Shown: piece after piece, positions 37,867-46,198 of the stretch | Layout: every line of letters starts with the position of its first letter | Position numbering within the stretch: position 1 is the first letter of the stretch | From: Halosimplex pelagicum | Lineage (GTDB): Archaea; Halobacteriota; Halobacteria; Halobacteriales; Haloarculaceae | Reading direction: 5' to 3' | DNA: 64,000 nucleotides | Assembly: GCF_013415905.1 (NCBI RefSeq) | Contig: NZ_CP058909.1 | Coordinates: 3,410,001-3,474,000, forward strand | Position numbers and translations under genes: made by a program | Notes under the pieces: model-generated | Told to the model about the DNA's origin: nothing | Database searches by the model: none | The model's input: the letters and a program-made list of their open reading frames with translations, nothing else

Positions 37867-38280
37867 ATGGACGACCTCGACCGGGAGATCCTGAACATCC
37901 TCCGCAGGGACGCGCGAACGCCGTACACGGAGATCGCCGACGACGTGGGGACCTCCGAGGGGACGGTCCGCAACCGCGTGGAGTCGCTGGTCGACGACGG
38001 CGTCATCGAGCGCTTCACCGTGGCGACGCGGACGGGGAACGTCAAGGCGATGATCGAGGTCGGGGTCGACGTGAGCGTCGACACCCACGACATCAGCGAC
38101 CGCGTCGCCGACTGGACCGAGGTCGACTTCGTCTGGCAGGTCTCCGGCGAGGAGGACATCGTCTTCGTCGTCGACGCCCAGGACACCGAGCGGGTCAACG
38201 AGATCATCACCCAGACCCGCGAACTGGACGAGGTCGTGAGCACGAAGACGCGGCTGATCCTCGACGAGCGCGTCGGGTGA
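37867..38280 (+). CDS. Lrp/AsnC family transcription regulator
   Basis: Protein of 137 residues with an N-terminal HTH (LDREILNILRRDARTPYTEIADDVGTSEGTVRNRVESL in parts, 3-42) and a C-terminal RAM/ligand domain (about 70-135). It is divergent from carA, so regulation of pyrimidine or amino acid genes is likely. The ATG 37867 is preceded by GGTGGAG, a Shine-Dalgarno-like sequence about seven bases away, which indicates a leadered message. An upstream in-frame ATG at 37798 lies within the carA control region and is rejected. Effector unknown. Confidence 0.9.
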   Translation: MDDLDREILNILRRDARTPYTEIADDVGTSEGTVRNRVESLVDDGVIERFTVATRTGNVKAMIEVGVDVSVDTHDISDRVADWTEVDFVWQVSGEEDIVFVVDAQDTERVNEIITQTRELDEVVSTKTRLILDERVG

Positions 38281-38359
38281 GCGGCGCGGGCCGAACCGGG
38301 GAGGGGCGCAACCGACGCGAGTCGAAGACTGTTTGAACCCGCTCTACCACGTGACTCCC

Positions 38360-38962
38360 ATGAGTACGGACGACGAGGGGGCTCCCGGAGACGGCGGTGC
38401 GCCGTCGGCCGACGGAGCCGACGACTACCACGAGAACGCCGAGCAGTCGGTGATCGCCGTCGACGAGAACGACGAGGAACAGGGCCTGATCAACCGCCTC
38501 GACGCCCACACCGGCGACGGCACCCGGCACCGCGCGTTCACCTCGCTGCTGTTCGACGAGGACGACCGCATCCTGCTCGCCCAGCGCAGCCCGAAAAAGC
38601 GCCTGTGGGACACCTACTGGGACGGCACCGTCGCCTCCCACCCGATAAAGGGCCAGACGCAGGTCGAGGCGACCCGCCAGCGCCTCGAGGAGGAACTCGG
38701 CGTCACGCCCGACCAGTACGACAACCTCCGGGTGACCGACCGCTTCGAGTACAAGCGCTACTACATGGACGAGGGCGTCGAACACGAGGTCTGCGCGGTG
38801 CTGAAGGCCACGCTGCTCGACACGAGCCTCGACCCCGACCCCGAGGAGGTCGGCGGCTACATGTGGGTCCCCTACGAGCGCCTGTACGAGCACCCGCGGT
38901 GGTACCGGCAACTGCGCCTCTGCCCCTGGTTCGAGATCGCGATGCGCCGGGACTTCGAGTAA
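38360..38962 (+). CDS. idi: Isopentenyl-diphosphate delta-isomerase, type 1 (Nudix), without the usual catalytic cysteine
   Basis: Type 1 IPP isomerase of 200 residues, interconverting IPP and DMAPP for archaeal lipids. The Nudix fold begins near 58 (RAFTSLLFDEDDRILLAQRS) with WDTYWDGTVASHP at 83-95, RLEEELGV at 108-115 and VEHEVCAV at 140-147. Type 1 enzymes use a cysteine in the C-(G/S)-H-P segment; here the residue before SHP is alanine (A92). The catalytic glutamate (E143 in VEHEVCAV) is kept. N-terminal 25 residues are an acidic extension. TATA-like GTTTGAACC lies 22-30 bases upstream. Confidence 0.9.
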   Translation: MSTDDEGAPGDGGAPSADGADDYHENAEQSVIAVDENDEEQGLINRLDAHTGDGTRHRAFTSLLFDEDDRILLAQRSPKKRLWDTYWDGTVASHPIKGQTQVEATRQRLEEELGVTPDQYDNLRVTDRFEYKRYYMDEGVEHEVCAVLKATLLDTSLDPDPEEVGGYMWVPYERLYEHPRWYRQLRLCPWFEIAMRRDFE

Positions 38963-39084
38963 CGCGACCGACGGGCGCCCGCCCCTTCTCACGACGACCG
39001 AAACGACGCACAGCGGCCGGACCGCCGCTCGCGATTCCGTCGGTCCGGTCGACGGACGATCGGTTGCCGGAGTCCGGCAGGCGG

Positions 39085-40833
39085 TCAGTCGTGGGCCTCG
39101 ATCCCGGTTCGGTGGCGGTCGCTCTCGTCGGCGGTGTCGTCGGCCGCGGCGTCGGCAGCGTCCTCGGGCAGCGGGAGCCTGAGCGCGACGGTGCAGCCGT
39201 CGCCGTCGGCGAACTCGACGGAGCCGCCGCACTCGCGGACGACCCAGTTGACGAGCCAGAGGCCGACGCCGCTGCCGTGTTCGAGCGCCGTCTCGCGGCC
39301 CGCCTCGATCACGGTCCGCTCCTGGTCTTCGATCCCCGGACCGTCGTCGGCGACGCGGATCTCGACGAAGCCGTCCGCGCGGTGGCTCACCCGAACCGCG
39401 ACGGTGGGCTCGTCGCCGGCGTGCTCGGCGGCGTTCTCCAGCAGCTCCTCGAAGGCCCGCTCCAGACAGGGGCCGCCGACCACGGTCAACCCGTCGGGGA
39501 GGTCGACGGTGACGGTCACGCCGTCGTGTTCGGACTCGACGCCGTCGGCGAGGCTGTCGACGCGCTCGGCGACGGCGAACTCGCGGTCGCACGCCTCGTC
39601 GACCATCCGGGAGACGTGGCCGATCTTCTCGCTGCGGGCGACGACGCCGTCGACGGTCTCCTCGATGCGGTCGAGCCGACGGCGCACGTCGTCGGACCCC
39701 TCCACGTCCTGCCGGAGCAGCTCGGCGTTGCCGGCGACGACGTTCAAGTCGTTGCGGAGGTTGTGCCGGAGGACGCGGTTGAGCACGTCGAGGCGCTGCT
39801 CGTGCTGGCGGCGGTCGGTCACGTCGCGGAAACTGACGACGCGGCCGGCGACTCCGCCGTAACTGCGGTAGAGCCGCGAGACGCGCACGTCGTAGTAGCG
39901 CCGCCCGTCGGCCCCGTCGAGTTCGAGGTCGGGCTGGCCGGCCGACCCCGACTCGATCGCCGACGCGAGACGCGGCGCGGCGGTCCCGATGGGGGTCCCG
40001 ACGACCGCCTGCGGGTCGACGTCGAGGAGCCGGGCGGCGGCGGGGTTCACGTCGACGACCCGGTCCTCGTCGTCGAGGATGACGATCCGGTCGTCCATCT
40101 CGTCGATGACGGCCTCGCGACCGAGCTGTCGGGTCGCCGGCGTGATCGACAGCAGGCGACCGCGGAACAGGGCGGCGGTCATGACGAGGCCGCCGAAGAC
40201 GAAGCCGATACCGCCCAGGTCGTACTGTCGGGGGACGAGGTCGAACAGCGAGCTGGCCCACAGCGACGCGGCGACGAACATCGCGGCCAGCAGCGCCGTC
40301 CCCTGGCTACGGAAGAAGTCCGTCGTCCGGAAGTTCAGCCGGACGAGTTCGAGCCCCCCGACGGCGATGAGCAGGTAGGAGTAGCCGACGTGGGCCCACA
40401 TCCCGAGGCCGAACTCCTCGGTCAGGTACGCGCCCGCGGCGGCCGTCTCGATCCACCGGTCGGCCCAGACGAGGCCGTGGGCGTCGTTCGTCCAGACGAG
40501 CGCGGCGAAGGCGAGGGGTTCGACGGCCAACAGCGCCAGCCGTCGGCGGCCGAGCGACCGGTCGCTCTCGGTGTAGGCCAGGACCGTCGCCAGCCAGGCG
40601 GCCGGGAGGACCACCGAGACGGTCGCGGCGGCGCTCGACCACTGGAGCTTCCCGGCCAGTCCCGGCGACGCCAGCGCCATCCCCTGGGCGAGCGCGAACA
40701 GGCTCGCCCCGGCGACGAACGCCGACAGCGGCTTCGCGCCCGGCGTGTCGCGGAACACCCACACGAACGCGGCGACGCCGCTCCCGACGATCGCTGCGAG
40801 CAGGACGAAGGGCGTGAACGGCGGCGTCGCCAT
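39085..40833 (-). CDS. Membrane histidine kinase with 7TM-type sensor, PAS and HATPase domains
   Basis: Sensor kinase of 582 residues. About seven hydrophobic segments cover residues 5-215. A PAS domain follows near 235-345 (DRIVILDDEDRVVDVNPAAARLL), then the histidine box LNRVLRHNLRNDLNVV with H357, and the HATPase domain with ENAAEHAG near 455, DDGPGIED near 490 and GSGVGLWLVNW near 510. C-terminal tail is acidic. No response regulator nearby. Start 40833 fits a TATA-like ACTTATTT (complement at 40862-40869). The gene resembles the kinase at 18546 in layout but lacks the GAF domain. Signal unknown. Confidence 0.87.
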   Translation of the reverse strand: MATPPFTPFVLLAAIVGSGVAAFVWVFRDTPGAKPLSAFVAGASLFALAQGMALASPGLAGKLQWSSAAATVSVVLPAAWLATVLAYTESDRSLGRRRLALLAVEPLAFAALVWTNDAHGLVWADRWIETAAAGAYLTEEFGLGMWAHVGYSYLLIAVGGLELVRLNFRTTDFFRSQGTALLAAMFVAASLWASSLFDLVPRQYDLGGIGFVFGGLVMTAALFRGRLLSITPATRQLGREAVIDEMDDRIVILDDEDRVVDVNPAAARLLDVDPQAVVGTPIGTAAPRLASAIESGSAGQPDLELDGADGRRYYDVRVSRLYRSYGGVAGRVVSFRDVTDRRQHEQRLDVLNRVLRHNLRNDLNVVAGNAELLRQDVEGSDDVRRRLDRIEETVDGVVARSEKIGHVSRMVDEACDREFAVAERVDSLADGVESEHDGVTVTVDLPDGLTVVGGPCLERAFEELLENAAEHAGDEPTVAVRVSHRADGFVEIRVADDGPGIEDQERTVIEAGRETALEHGSGVGLWLVNWVVRECGGSVEFADGDGCTVALRLPLPEDAADAAADDTADESDRHRTGIEAHD

Positions 40834-40936
40834 CGATACGAGAGCGTTTCGCCGTCCCCGAAATAAGTGTATGTGGCCCGATATCAGAATTGGATCGGAG
40901 CGGCCGCGGGACGGCTCCGGTCGGTGAGCCGTCGCG

Positions 40937-41024
40937 GGGCCGCCGGACCAGGGGGAGAGGGTCACCGGACCAGGGACGCGGGGTCGCCGGATCAGGGACG
41001 TGGGCTCGCCGCGTCAGGGTCGCC
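40937..41024. repeat. Four tandem copies of a 22-base repeat
   Basis: Units at 40937-40958, 40959-40980, 40981-41002 and 41003-41024 follow the approximate pattern GGGTCGCCGGACCAGGGACG plus two bases. Copies 2 and 3 are nearly identical; copies 1 and 4 are more divergent. The array lies between the histidine kinase promoter and the stop of the small membrane protein gene, the last copy overlapping that stop codon. The period is close to two DNA helical turns. Confidence 0.75.
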
Positions 41025-41343
41025 GGTTCGCGAGCGCCGTCCAGACGCCGAGGGCGCCGAGGAAGACGGCGGGGACGAACGGCAGGACGAGGTAGGCGTC
41101 GCGATACCCCAGCGGGAGCGCTTCGAGTAGCCCCTGCGCCTGGGGGATCCCGATGATCGTCCAGGGGATCACGACGAGCGCGACCACCAGCGCGGCGACG
41201 AGCCCCCACCCGCGGAGCCCGAACTCGCGCGATTCGGGGTCCGGCACGTCGTAGCCTCCCGGATCGACCGGCGGGACGTCCGCGTCCGCGCCGGTTTCGC
41301 CCTCGCGGTCGGGGTCGCCGTCCGGCGCGGGCGTCTCAGTCAT
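41014..41343 (-). CDS. Small membrane protein with acidic N-terminus
   Basis: Protein of 109 residues. The first 42 residues are acidic and disordered; two membrane segments follow (about 47-67 and 83-104) joined by PQAQGLLEALPLGYRDAYL. Its start overlaps the stop of the upstream dehydrogenase by eight bases, so it is co-translated. The 3' end lies in a 22-base tandem repeat. No family recognised; resembles other two-helix haloarchaeal proteins. Confidence 0.6.
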   Translation of the reverse strand: MTETPAPDGDPDREGETGADADVPPVDPGGYDVPDPESREFGLRGWGLVAALVVALVVIPWTIIGIPQAQGLLEALPLGYRDAYLVLPFVPAVFLGALGVWTALANRRP

Positions 41344-42382
41344 CGACCTCGCTGTCGGGGACGACCACCACTTTCCCGAACCCCTCCCGGTCCTCCAGCA
41401 GTTCGTGGGCGCGGGCCGTCTCGCTCATCGGCAGGCGCTCGCGGACTCGCACCTCGAAGGTCCCGTCCCACACCTTCGCGAGAACGTCGTCGACCTCGCC
41501 GGGCGTGGCCATCGTCGAGCCGATAACCGAGAGCTGGTTCCAGAACACCCGGTTGACGTTCGTCTGGGGGCGGCCGCCGGCCGTCGCGCCGCAGGTGACC
41601 AGGCGGCCGCCCTTCGCGAGGCTCTTCAGCGAGTCGTCCCACGTCTCGCCGGCGACGTGGTCGACCACCACGTCGACGCCGCGCCCGTCGGTCAGTTCCC
41701 TGATCTGTGCGGCGAAGTCGTCCTCGGTGTAGTCGATGGCGTGGTCGGCGCCGACCTCGCGGGCGTAGTCGAGTTTCTCCTCGCTGCTCGCGGTGGCGAA
41801 CACCTCGGCGCCGGCGAAGTCGGCGATCTGGACGGCCGCGTGGCCGACGCCGCCCGAGGCGCCGAGCACGAGCACGGACTCGCCGGGGTCGACGTCGGCG
41901 CGGGTGACGAGCATCCGCCACGCCGTCTGGAAGACCAGCGGCGCCGCGGCGGCGGTCGCCCAGTCGACGCCCTCCGGGACGGCCACGAGGTTGTCCTCGG
42001 GGACCGCGGCGAGTTCGCCGTGGACGCCGGCGACGTGCTCGCCGATGATGTGGAAGTCGGCGCACATCGACTCCTCGCCGTCGCGGCAGAACTCGCACTC
42101 GCCGCAGCTGACGCCCGCCGTGACCGCCACGCGGTCGCCCGGTTCGAAGCGCGTCACGTCCTCGCCGACCGACTCGACGACGCCCGCGGCGTCGCAGCCC
42201 GGGACGTGGGGCATCTCTAGATCGATCCCGGGGAGCCCCTTCCGGGTCCACACGTCGAGGTGGTTCAGCGCGCCCGCCTTCACGTCCACGAGCACGTCCG
42301 CGCGACCCACCTCGGGGTCGGGCCGCTCGGCGTACTCGACGACGTCGCGGTCGCCGTGGTCCGCGTACTGGACTGCGTACAT
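41336..42382 (-). CDS. MDR-superfamily dehydrogenase (zinc-type alcohol dehydrogenase-like)
   Basis: Medium-chain dehydrogenase/reductase of 348 residues. The GroES-like N-domain covers 1-150 and the Rossmann domain 150-300 (VLVLGASGGVGHAAVQIA near 165). The structural zinc site is present as four cysteines in SCGECEFCRDGEESMC near 91-106. Usual catalytic zinc ligands look altered: the cysteine position reads ALNHLD and the GHE motif reads GCDAAG near 68. This may make it a quinone-oxidoreductase-like member instead of a classical alcohol dehydrogenase. Overlaps the downstream small membrane gene by eight bases. Confidence 0.85.
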   Translation of the reverse strand: MYAVQYADHGDRDVVEYAERPDPEVGRADVLVDVKAGALNHLDVWTRKGLPGIDLEMPHVPGCDAAGVVESVGEDVTRFEPGDRVAVTAGVSCGECEFCRDGEESMCADFHIIGEHVAGVHGELAAVPEDNLVAVPEGVDWATAAAAPLVFQTAWRMLVTRADVDPGESVLVLGASGGVGHAAVQIADFAGAEVFATASSEEKLDYAREVGADHAIDYTEDDFAAQIRELTDGRGVDVVVDHVAGETWDDSLKSLAKGGRLVTCGATAGGRPQTNVNRVFWNQLSVIGSTMATPGEVDDVLAKVWDGTFEVRVRERLPMSETARAHELLEDREGFGKVVVVPDSEVDD

Positions 42383-42492
42383 ACTCCTACCCACTCGTGC
42401 GGTGTGCAAAACGGTGACGAACCGGCGGGCCCGTCGACCGACCTACGATCCGCGCACACCGATTCTCAGTTCGGATAACTCGGGGGTAAGGT

Positions 42493-42499
42493 CATTATG
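42493..42499 (+). promoter_or_regulatory. TATA-like box of the solute-binding protein gene
   Basis: CATTATG lies 23-29 bases before the ATG at 42522 and supports a start that lacks any signal peptide. Confidence 0.5.
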
Positions 42500-42521
42500 G
42501 GGATCGGACGGATGGCGACGT

Positions 42522-43703
42522 ATGGCAACCGCCGTCGGCGGACAGCGCGAGATAGAGATCCACCACCACTTCGTGTGGGGGAGCGAGGAGGAGGCGATGG
42601 ACGCGGTGCTCTCGGCGTACACCGACCGGAACCCGAACGTGTCGGTCGCCGAGGAACAGACGGCGATCAACGCGCTCCGCCTGATGATCAAGAGCCGGAT
42701 CCTGCGCGAGGACCCGCCGGACGTGTGGGACGAGTGGCCGGGTGCGAACCTCCGGCCCACCGTCGAGGCCGGCGCGACGGCGGATATCACCGACCTGTGG
42801 GAGCGGACGGACATGGGGCGGGCGTACTTCGACGGGATGGTCGACGTGGCCCGCTTCGACGGCGAGTTCCACGCCGTCCCGCTTGACATGCACCGCATCA
42901 GCAACCTCTACTACAACGTCGAGCTGTTCGAGACGGCCGGCGTGGACCCGGCGCGGCTCTCCGGTCCCGACGAACTCGCGGAGGCGCTCCCGGCGCTCGC
43001 CGAGGAGGCCGAACAGCCGATCGCCGTCTTCGGGCGCAACCCCTTCGGGCTCCTCCAGCTGTGGGAGACGCTCTTTCTCGCCCACGAGGGGCCCGACGGC
43101 TACGAGGAGGCGGCCGACGGTCGACCGTCACCCCACCGAGCGGGTATCCGCGCGGGGTTCGACACGCTCGAAAGGTACCTCGCCGCCGGGCCGGACAACC
43201 CGGAGTTCATGGACTCCAGCGACCTCGAGTTCGCCTTCTCGGACGGCGAAGCGGCCTGTATGAACAACGGGTCGTGGTCGACGGGACACATGGCCGGGAG
43301 CGACATGGAGTTCGGTCGCGACTGGGACTGCGTCCCGTTCCCCGGCACCGACGGCACGCACATCGTCAACACGAACGCGATCGTCCCGGCGGCCCACACC
43401 GAGGGCGACGAGGCGGTCACCGAGTTCGTGGAGTACATGGGTTCCGCCGACACCATCGAGCGGTTCAACACGGTCAGCGGGTCCGTCCCGCCGCGCAGCG
43501 ACGTGTCTACCGCGGACCTGCACCCGATGAGTCGCGAGCTCCACGATGCGTTCGGCGGCCGCGCGACGCAGCTCCCGTCGATGTGTCACGGCCTGGCCGT
43601 CCGGCCCGAACAGGTGGTCCAGCTCAAGGACGCCGTCGCCACCTTCCTCCAGGACCGCGACGCCGACGCCGCCGCCGACGCCGTGGTCGCGGCGCTCTCC
43701 TGA
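42522..43703 (+). CDS. Solute-binding protein (SBP family 1/8-like) without signal peptide
   Basis: Protein of 393 residues with the periplasmic sugar-binding fold: IEIHHHFVWGSEEEAMDAVLSAY at 10-32, FHAVPLDMHRISNLYYNVELFETAGVDP near 116-145, FSDGEAACMNNGSWSTGHMAG near 240-260 and late helical repeats. Such proteins normally carry a lipobox or Tat signal, but this one begins MATAVGGQREIEI and no upstream frame adds one; the TATA box supports the start. No permease or ATPase genes are adjacent. It may be a cytoplasmic sensor or an exported protein with a lost signal. Function inferred only from fold. Confidence 0.75.
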   Translation: MATAVGGQREIEIHHHFVWGSEEEAMDAVLSAYTDRNPNVSVAEEQTAINALRLMIKSRILREDPPDVWDEWPGANLRPTVEAGATADITDLWERTDMGRAYFDGMVDVARFDGEFHAVPLDMHRISNLYYNVELFETAGVDPARLSGPDELAEALPALAEEAEQPIAVFGRNPFGLLQLWETLFLAHEGPDGYEEAADGRPSPHRAGIRAGFDTLERYLAAGPDNPEFMDSSDLEFAFSDGEAACMNNGSWSTGHMAGSDMEFGRDWDCVPFPGTDGTHIVNTNAIVPAAHTEGDEAVTEFVEYMGSADTIERFNTVSGSVPPRSDVSTADLHPMSRELHDAFGGRATQLPSMCHGLAVRPEQVVQLKDAVATFLQDRDADAAADAVVAALS

Positions 43704-43835
43704 CCGCGGCGCGCTCTCTCGGCTTCGATCGCTGCCTCCCCTCGGTCGCGGCCGCCGATCTCCGCGGTCGCGGCCATCCGTTCCGGCCGCGGTCGGCATG
43801 CTGGCCTTTTTGGTTCGCTGTCGGGTAGCGATCCC

Positions 43836-45218
43836 ATGGTCGATTTCCAGTCCCGCGACACCAGCCGCGGGTACGGCGACGACGAGGACGAGGAGGCCGA
43901 CGCCGAGGGGGACGGGGCGGAAGCCGCCGAGGGGGAACCGACGGACGAACCGGTCGACGGGGAACCGGAAGCGGAGCCGACCGAGCCGGAGCCCGCGGAC
44001 GAACCGGCCGTCGAAACCGAGGGGGACGACGCGGGCGAGTCCGAGAGCGGGGACGCCATCGAGCCCGAGAGTGGGGGAGCCACCGAGTCCGACCCGGGGG
44101 CGTCCGGGGGCGAGAGCGATGCCGACGCGGCCGAATCGGGCGGGGACCCGCTCGCCGGTTCGTCCGGGGGCGCGAGCGGGGACCCGCTGGCCCCGGACAC
44201 CGGCGACGCCGGAGCGGCTTCCTCGGTGGGCGATACCGATACGGGTCCGTCGGCCGACGACGCGGATCCGTCGACCGACGACACCGATACGGACCTCTCG
44301 ACCGACGAATCCGGGGATCTACCGGCCGACGACACCGGTGATCCGCCGGTCGACGACACCGAACCCGAGACGACCGACGACCGCGGCGCCGGCTCGTCGC
44401 CGGACGACCCGCTGTCGCCGTCGAGCGGGTCCGAACAGCCCTCCGAGGCGGCGGACGGTCCCGACGACCACCCGTTCGCCGACGACGGGACCGACGCGGA
44501 GACCGCCGTCGAGGCCGACGCCGGCGGAGCGACCGAGCGCGCTCCGACCGAGACCGACCGTCACGAGGTCGAGAGCAGCGCTTCGGGCGCTCGCACGGAC
44601 GACCGCGCCGGTGCCCACACGGACGACCACGGCGATTCCGGGGGGCACTCCCACGGGACCGACGACCGCTCGCACGGCACGGATGATCACTCACACGACT
44701 CCGGCGGCCACTCGCACGACCACGCCCACGGCGCCGAGGTGGGCTTGCTCGGCGTCGCAGTGGTCACGGTCTCGTCCACACGCACGCGCGAAGACGACGC
44801 GAGCGGCGACGTGATCGAGGCGCTGATCGAGGCCGCCGACCACGAGGTCGTCACTCGCGAGATCCTGCGGGACGACCTCGACGGCGTCCAGACCGCGCTG
44901 TTGAACCTCACGGGCCGCGACGACGTGGACGTGGTCGTCACGACCGGCGGGACCGGCGTCACGCCCGACGACGTGACCGTCGAGGGCGCCCGTCCGCTGT
45001 TCGACCGCGAACTGCCCGGGTTCGGCGAGCTGTTCCGCATCCTCTCCTACGAGGAGATCGGCACCCGCGCGATGGTCTCCCGCGCCACCGCGGGGATGGT
45101 CGACGGCGTCCCCGTGTTCTGCCTCCCCGGCAGCGAGGCCGCAGCCCGGCTGGGCACCGAGGAACTCGTCGTCGAGGAGATGGCCCACCTCGTCTCGCTG
45201 GCCCGCCGCGACGACTGA
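43836..45218 (+). CDS. MoaB/MogA-type molybdopterin protein with long acidic, His-rich N-terminal arm
   Basis: Protein of 460 residues. The last about 160 residues are a full MoaB/MogA domain: VAVVTVSSTRTREDDASGD near 307-325, VVVTTGGTGVTPDDVTVEG near 368-386 and FCLPGSEAA near 428-436, the pattern of molybdopterin adenylation proteins. The first 300 residues are low complexity: repeats of Asp/Glu/Pro/Gly/Thr/Ser, then a His-rich run (SHGTDDRSHGTDDHSHDSGG) just before the enzyme. Normal MoaB is about 160-190 residues, so the arm is an unusual addition. The His-rich end could bind metal. TATA-like CCTTTTTGG lies about 27 bases before the start. Confidence 0.85.
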   Translation: MVDFQSRDTSRGYGDDEDEEADAEGDGAEAAEGEPTDEPVDGEPEAEPTEPEPADEPAVETEGDDAGESESGDAIEPESGGATESDPGASGGESDADAAESGGDPLAGSSGGASGDPLAPDTGDAGAASSVGDTDTGPSADDADPSTDDTDTDLSTDESGDLPADDTGDPPVDDTEPETTDDRGAGSSPDDPLSPSSGSEQPSEAADGPDDHPFADDGTDAETAVEADAGGATERAPTETDRHEVESSASGARTDDRAGAHTDDHGDSGGHSHGTDDRSHGTDDHSHDSGGHSHDHAHGAEVGLLGVAVVTVSSTRTREDDASGDVIEALIEAADHEVVTREILRDDLDGVQTALLNLTGRDDVDVVVTTGGTGVTPDDVTVEGARPLFDRELPGFGELFRILSYEEIGTRAMVSRATAGMVDGVPVFCLPGSEAAARLGTEELVVEEMAHLVSLARRDD

Positions 45219-45223
45219 TCGGG

Positions 45224-45850
45224 TCAGAACCGACGGTACATGACTACCTGCGTCGCGCTTCCGATAGCGGTGAACGGCGACAGGACGACGGCGACCGTCG
45301 CGAGCACCCTCAGATCCCGCTGGACCAGCGCCCGGCCGAACTCCTCGAACCCGTAGAAGAGCGCCAGAGCGGCGAACGCGCCGATCACCGGGACGGAAAA
45401 CACCAGCCCGACGCCGAGGACCGTGAGCAGGTGCCCCTCGGTGAGGTCGTAACTGTAGCTGAGGGCGCTCAGCGGACCGTGCCCGCCGAGAACCACGGCC
45501 GGGACGAACAGTGTGAACCGGAGCGCCAGGTACAGTCCGGGGAGTATCAACAGGAGGAACCCTATCCCGATAGCGACGACCGCGGCAACGTAGGCCGCGA
45601 CCAGCACGACGAGCCGGTACCCGAGTTCACCGACTCCCGGCCGGCCGTCACGGAACTCCCCGTCGACGACGTGGACGATCGTACCCGAGGTGAGCGTGTT
45701 CAGGACCGTCCCGACGAGCGGCACCTGTCCGACCACCGCGCCCACGACGGCGATCAAAAAACTGAGCGGTCGAGCCAACGCCGCCTCGACCGATTCCGAT
45801 ACGATGTGTCCCACACCCACGCGCCCCGCGATCGGGTCGTCGACCGACAT
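45224..45850 (-). CDS. Haloarchaeal membrane protein (DUF7847-like)
   Basis: Integral membrane protein of 208 residues with about five hydrophobic segments (near 28-55, 78-105, 108-130, 140-165 and 180-200). The LLLILPGLYLALRFTLFVPAVVLGGHGPLSALSYSYDL block has the same layout as the protein at 27557-28378, so the two appear to be distant paralogs. The start at 45850 fits a TATA-like GAAGTTTTCC (complement) upstream. Function unknown. Confidence 0.65.
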   Translation of the reverse strand: MSVDDPIAGRVGVGHIVSESVEAALARPLSFLIAVVGAVVGQVPLVGTVLNTLTSGTIVHVVDGEFRDGRPGVGELGYRLVVLVAAYVAAVVAIGIGFLLLILPGLYLALRFTLFVPAVVLGGHGPLSALSYSYDLTEGHLLTVLGVGLVFSVPVIGAFAALALFYGFEEFGRALVQRDLRVLATVAVVLSPFTAIGSATQVVMYRRF

Positions 45851-46198
45851 ACCTGCGGGCTCCCTCCCGGAAAACTTCAACCTAACGACTTGTAATTGGA
45901 GAAGGTGTACCCGCCGAAACGGTCGGACACACGACAGTTGTCGGAGCCGGACCGCCCGTCTGTGGCGAACGTATTCGGGTCGCTCCGGGCCACTCTCGCC
46001 GACAGCGTTTCTTCACTTCAATCTTTCGTCGTTTCACGTCGGTTAAGCCGAGTTGGCGGCGGGCTTCACTCGGACCGGAATCCGTCGGTTCGACGGAACG
46101 AACGGATCGAAAATCGGCTCCTCGGGCCGTTAAACGGCGTAAATCGGGGATAAGTTCGTTCCCCCATTAAGTACAACCCGTCGCATGTCCCGGATGCA
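45851..46198. other. Divergent intergenic region, no gene seen
   Basis: About 350 bases of lower GC than the flanking genes. It contains the minus-strand promoter of the membrane gene (near 45871) and the plus-strand TATA box of the propeller gene (46165-46172). A short dyad GCCGTTAAACGGC lies at 46127-46139. An 85-codon ORF (45896-46153) has no family features and is probably spurious. No tRNA or repeat was recognised. Confidence 0.4.
46165..46172 (+). promoter_or_regulatory. TATA box of the Tat-exported propeller gene
   Basis: CATTAAGT lies 27-34 bases before the ATG at 46199, consistent with a leaderless or near-leaderless transcript. Confidence 0.6.

Noticed and set aside
45896-46153. 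85-codon plus-strand ORF in the divergent spacer
   Set aside because: No family features, basic/Arg-rich composition unlike halophilic proteins.
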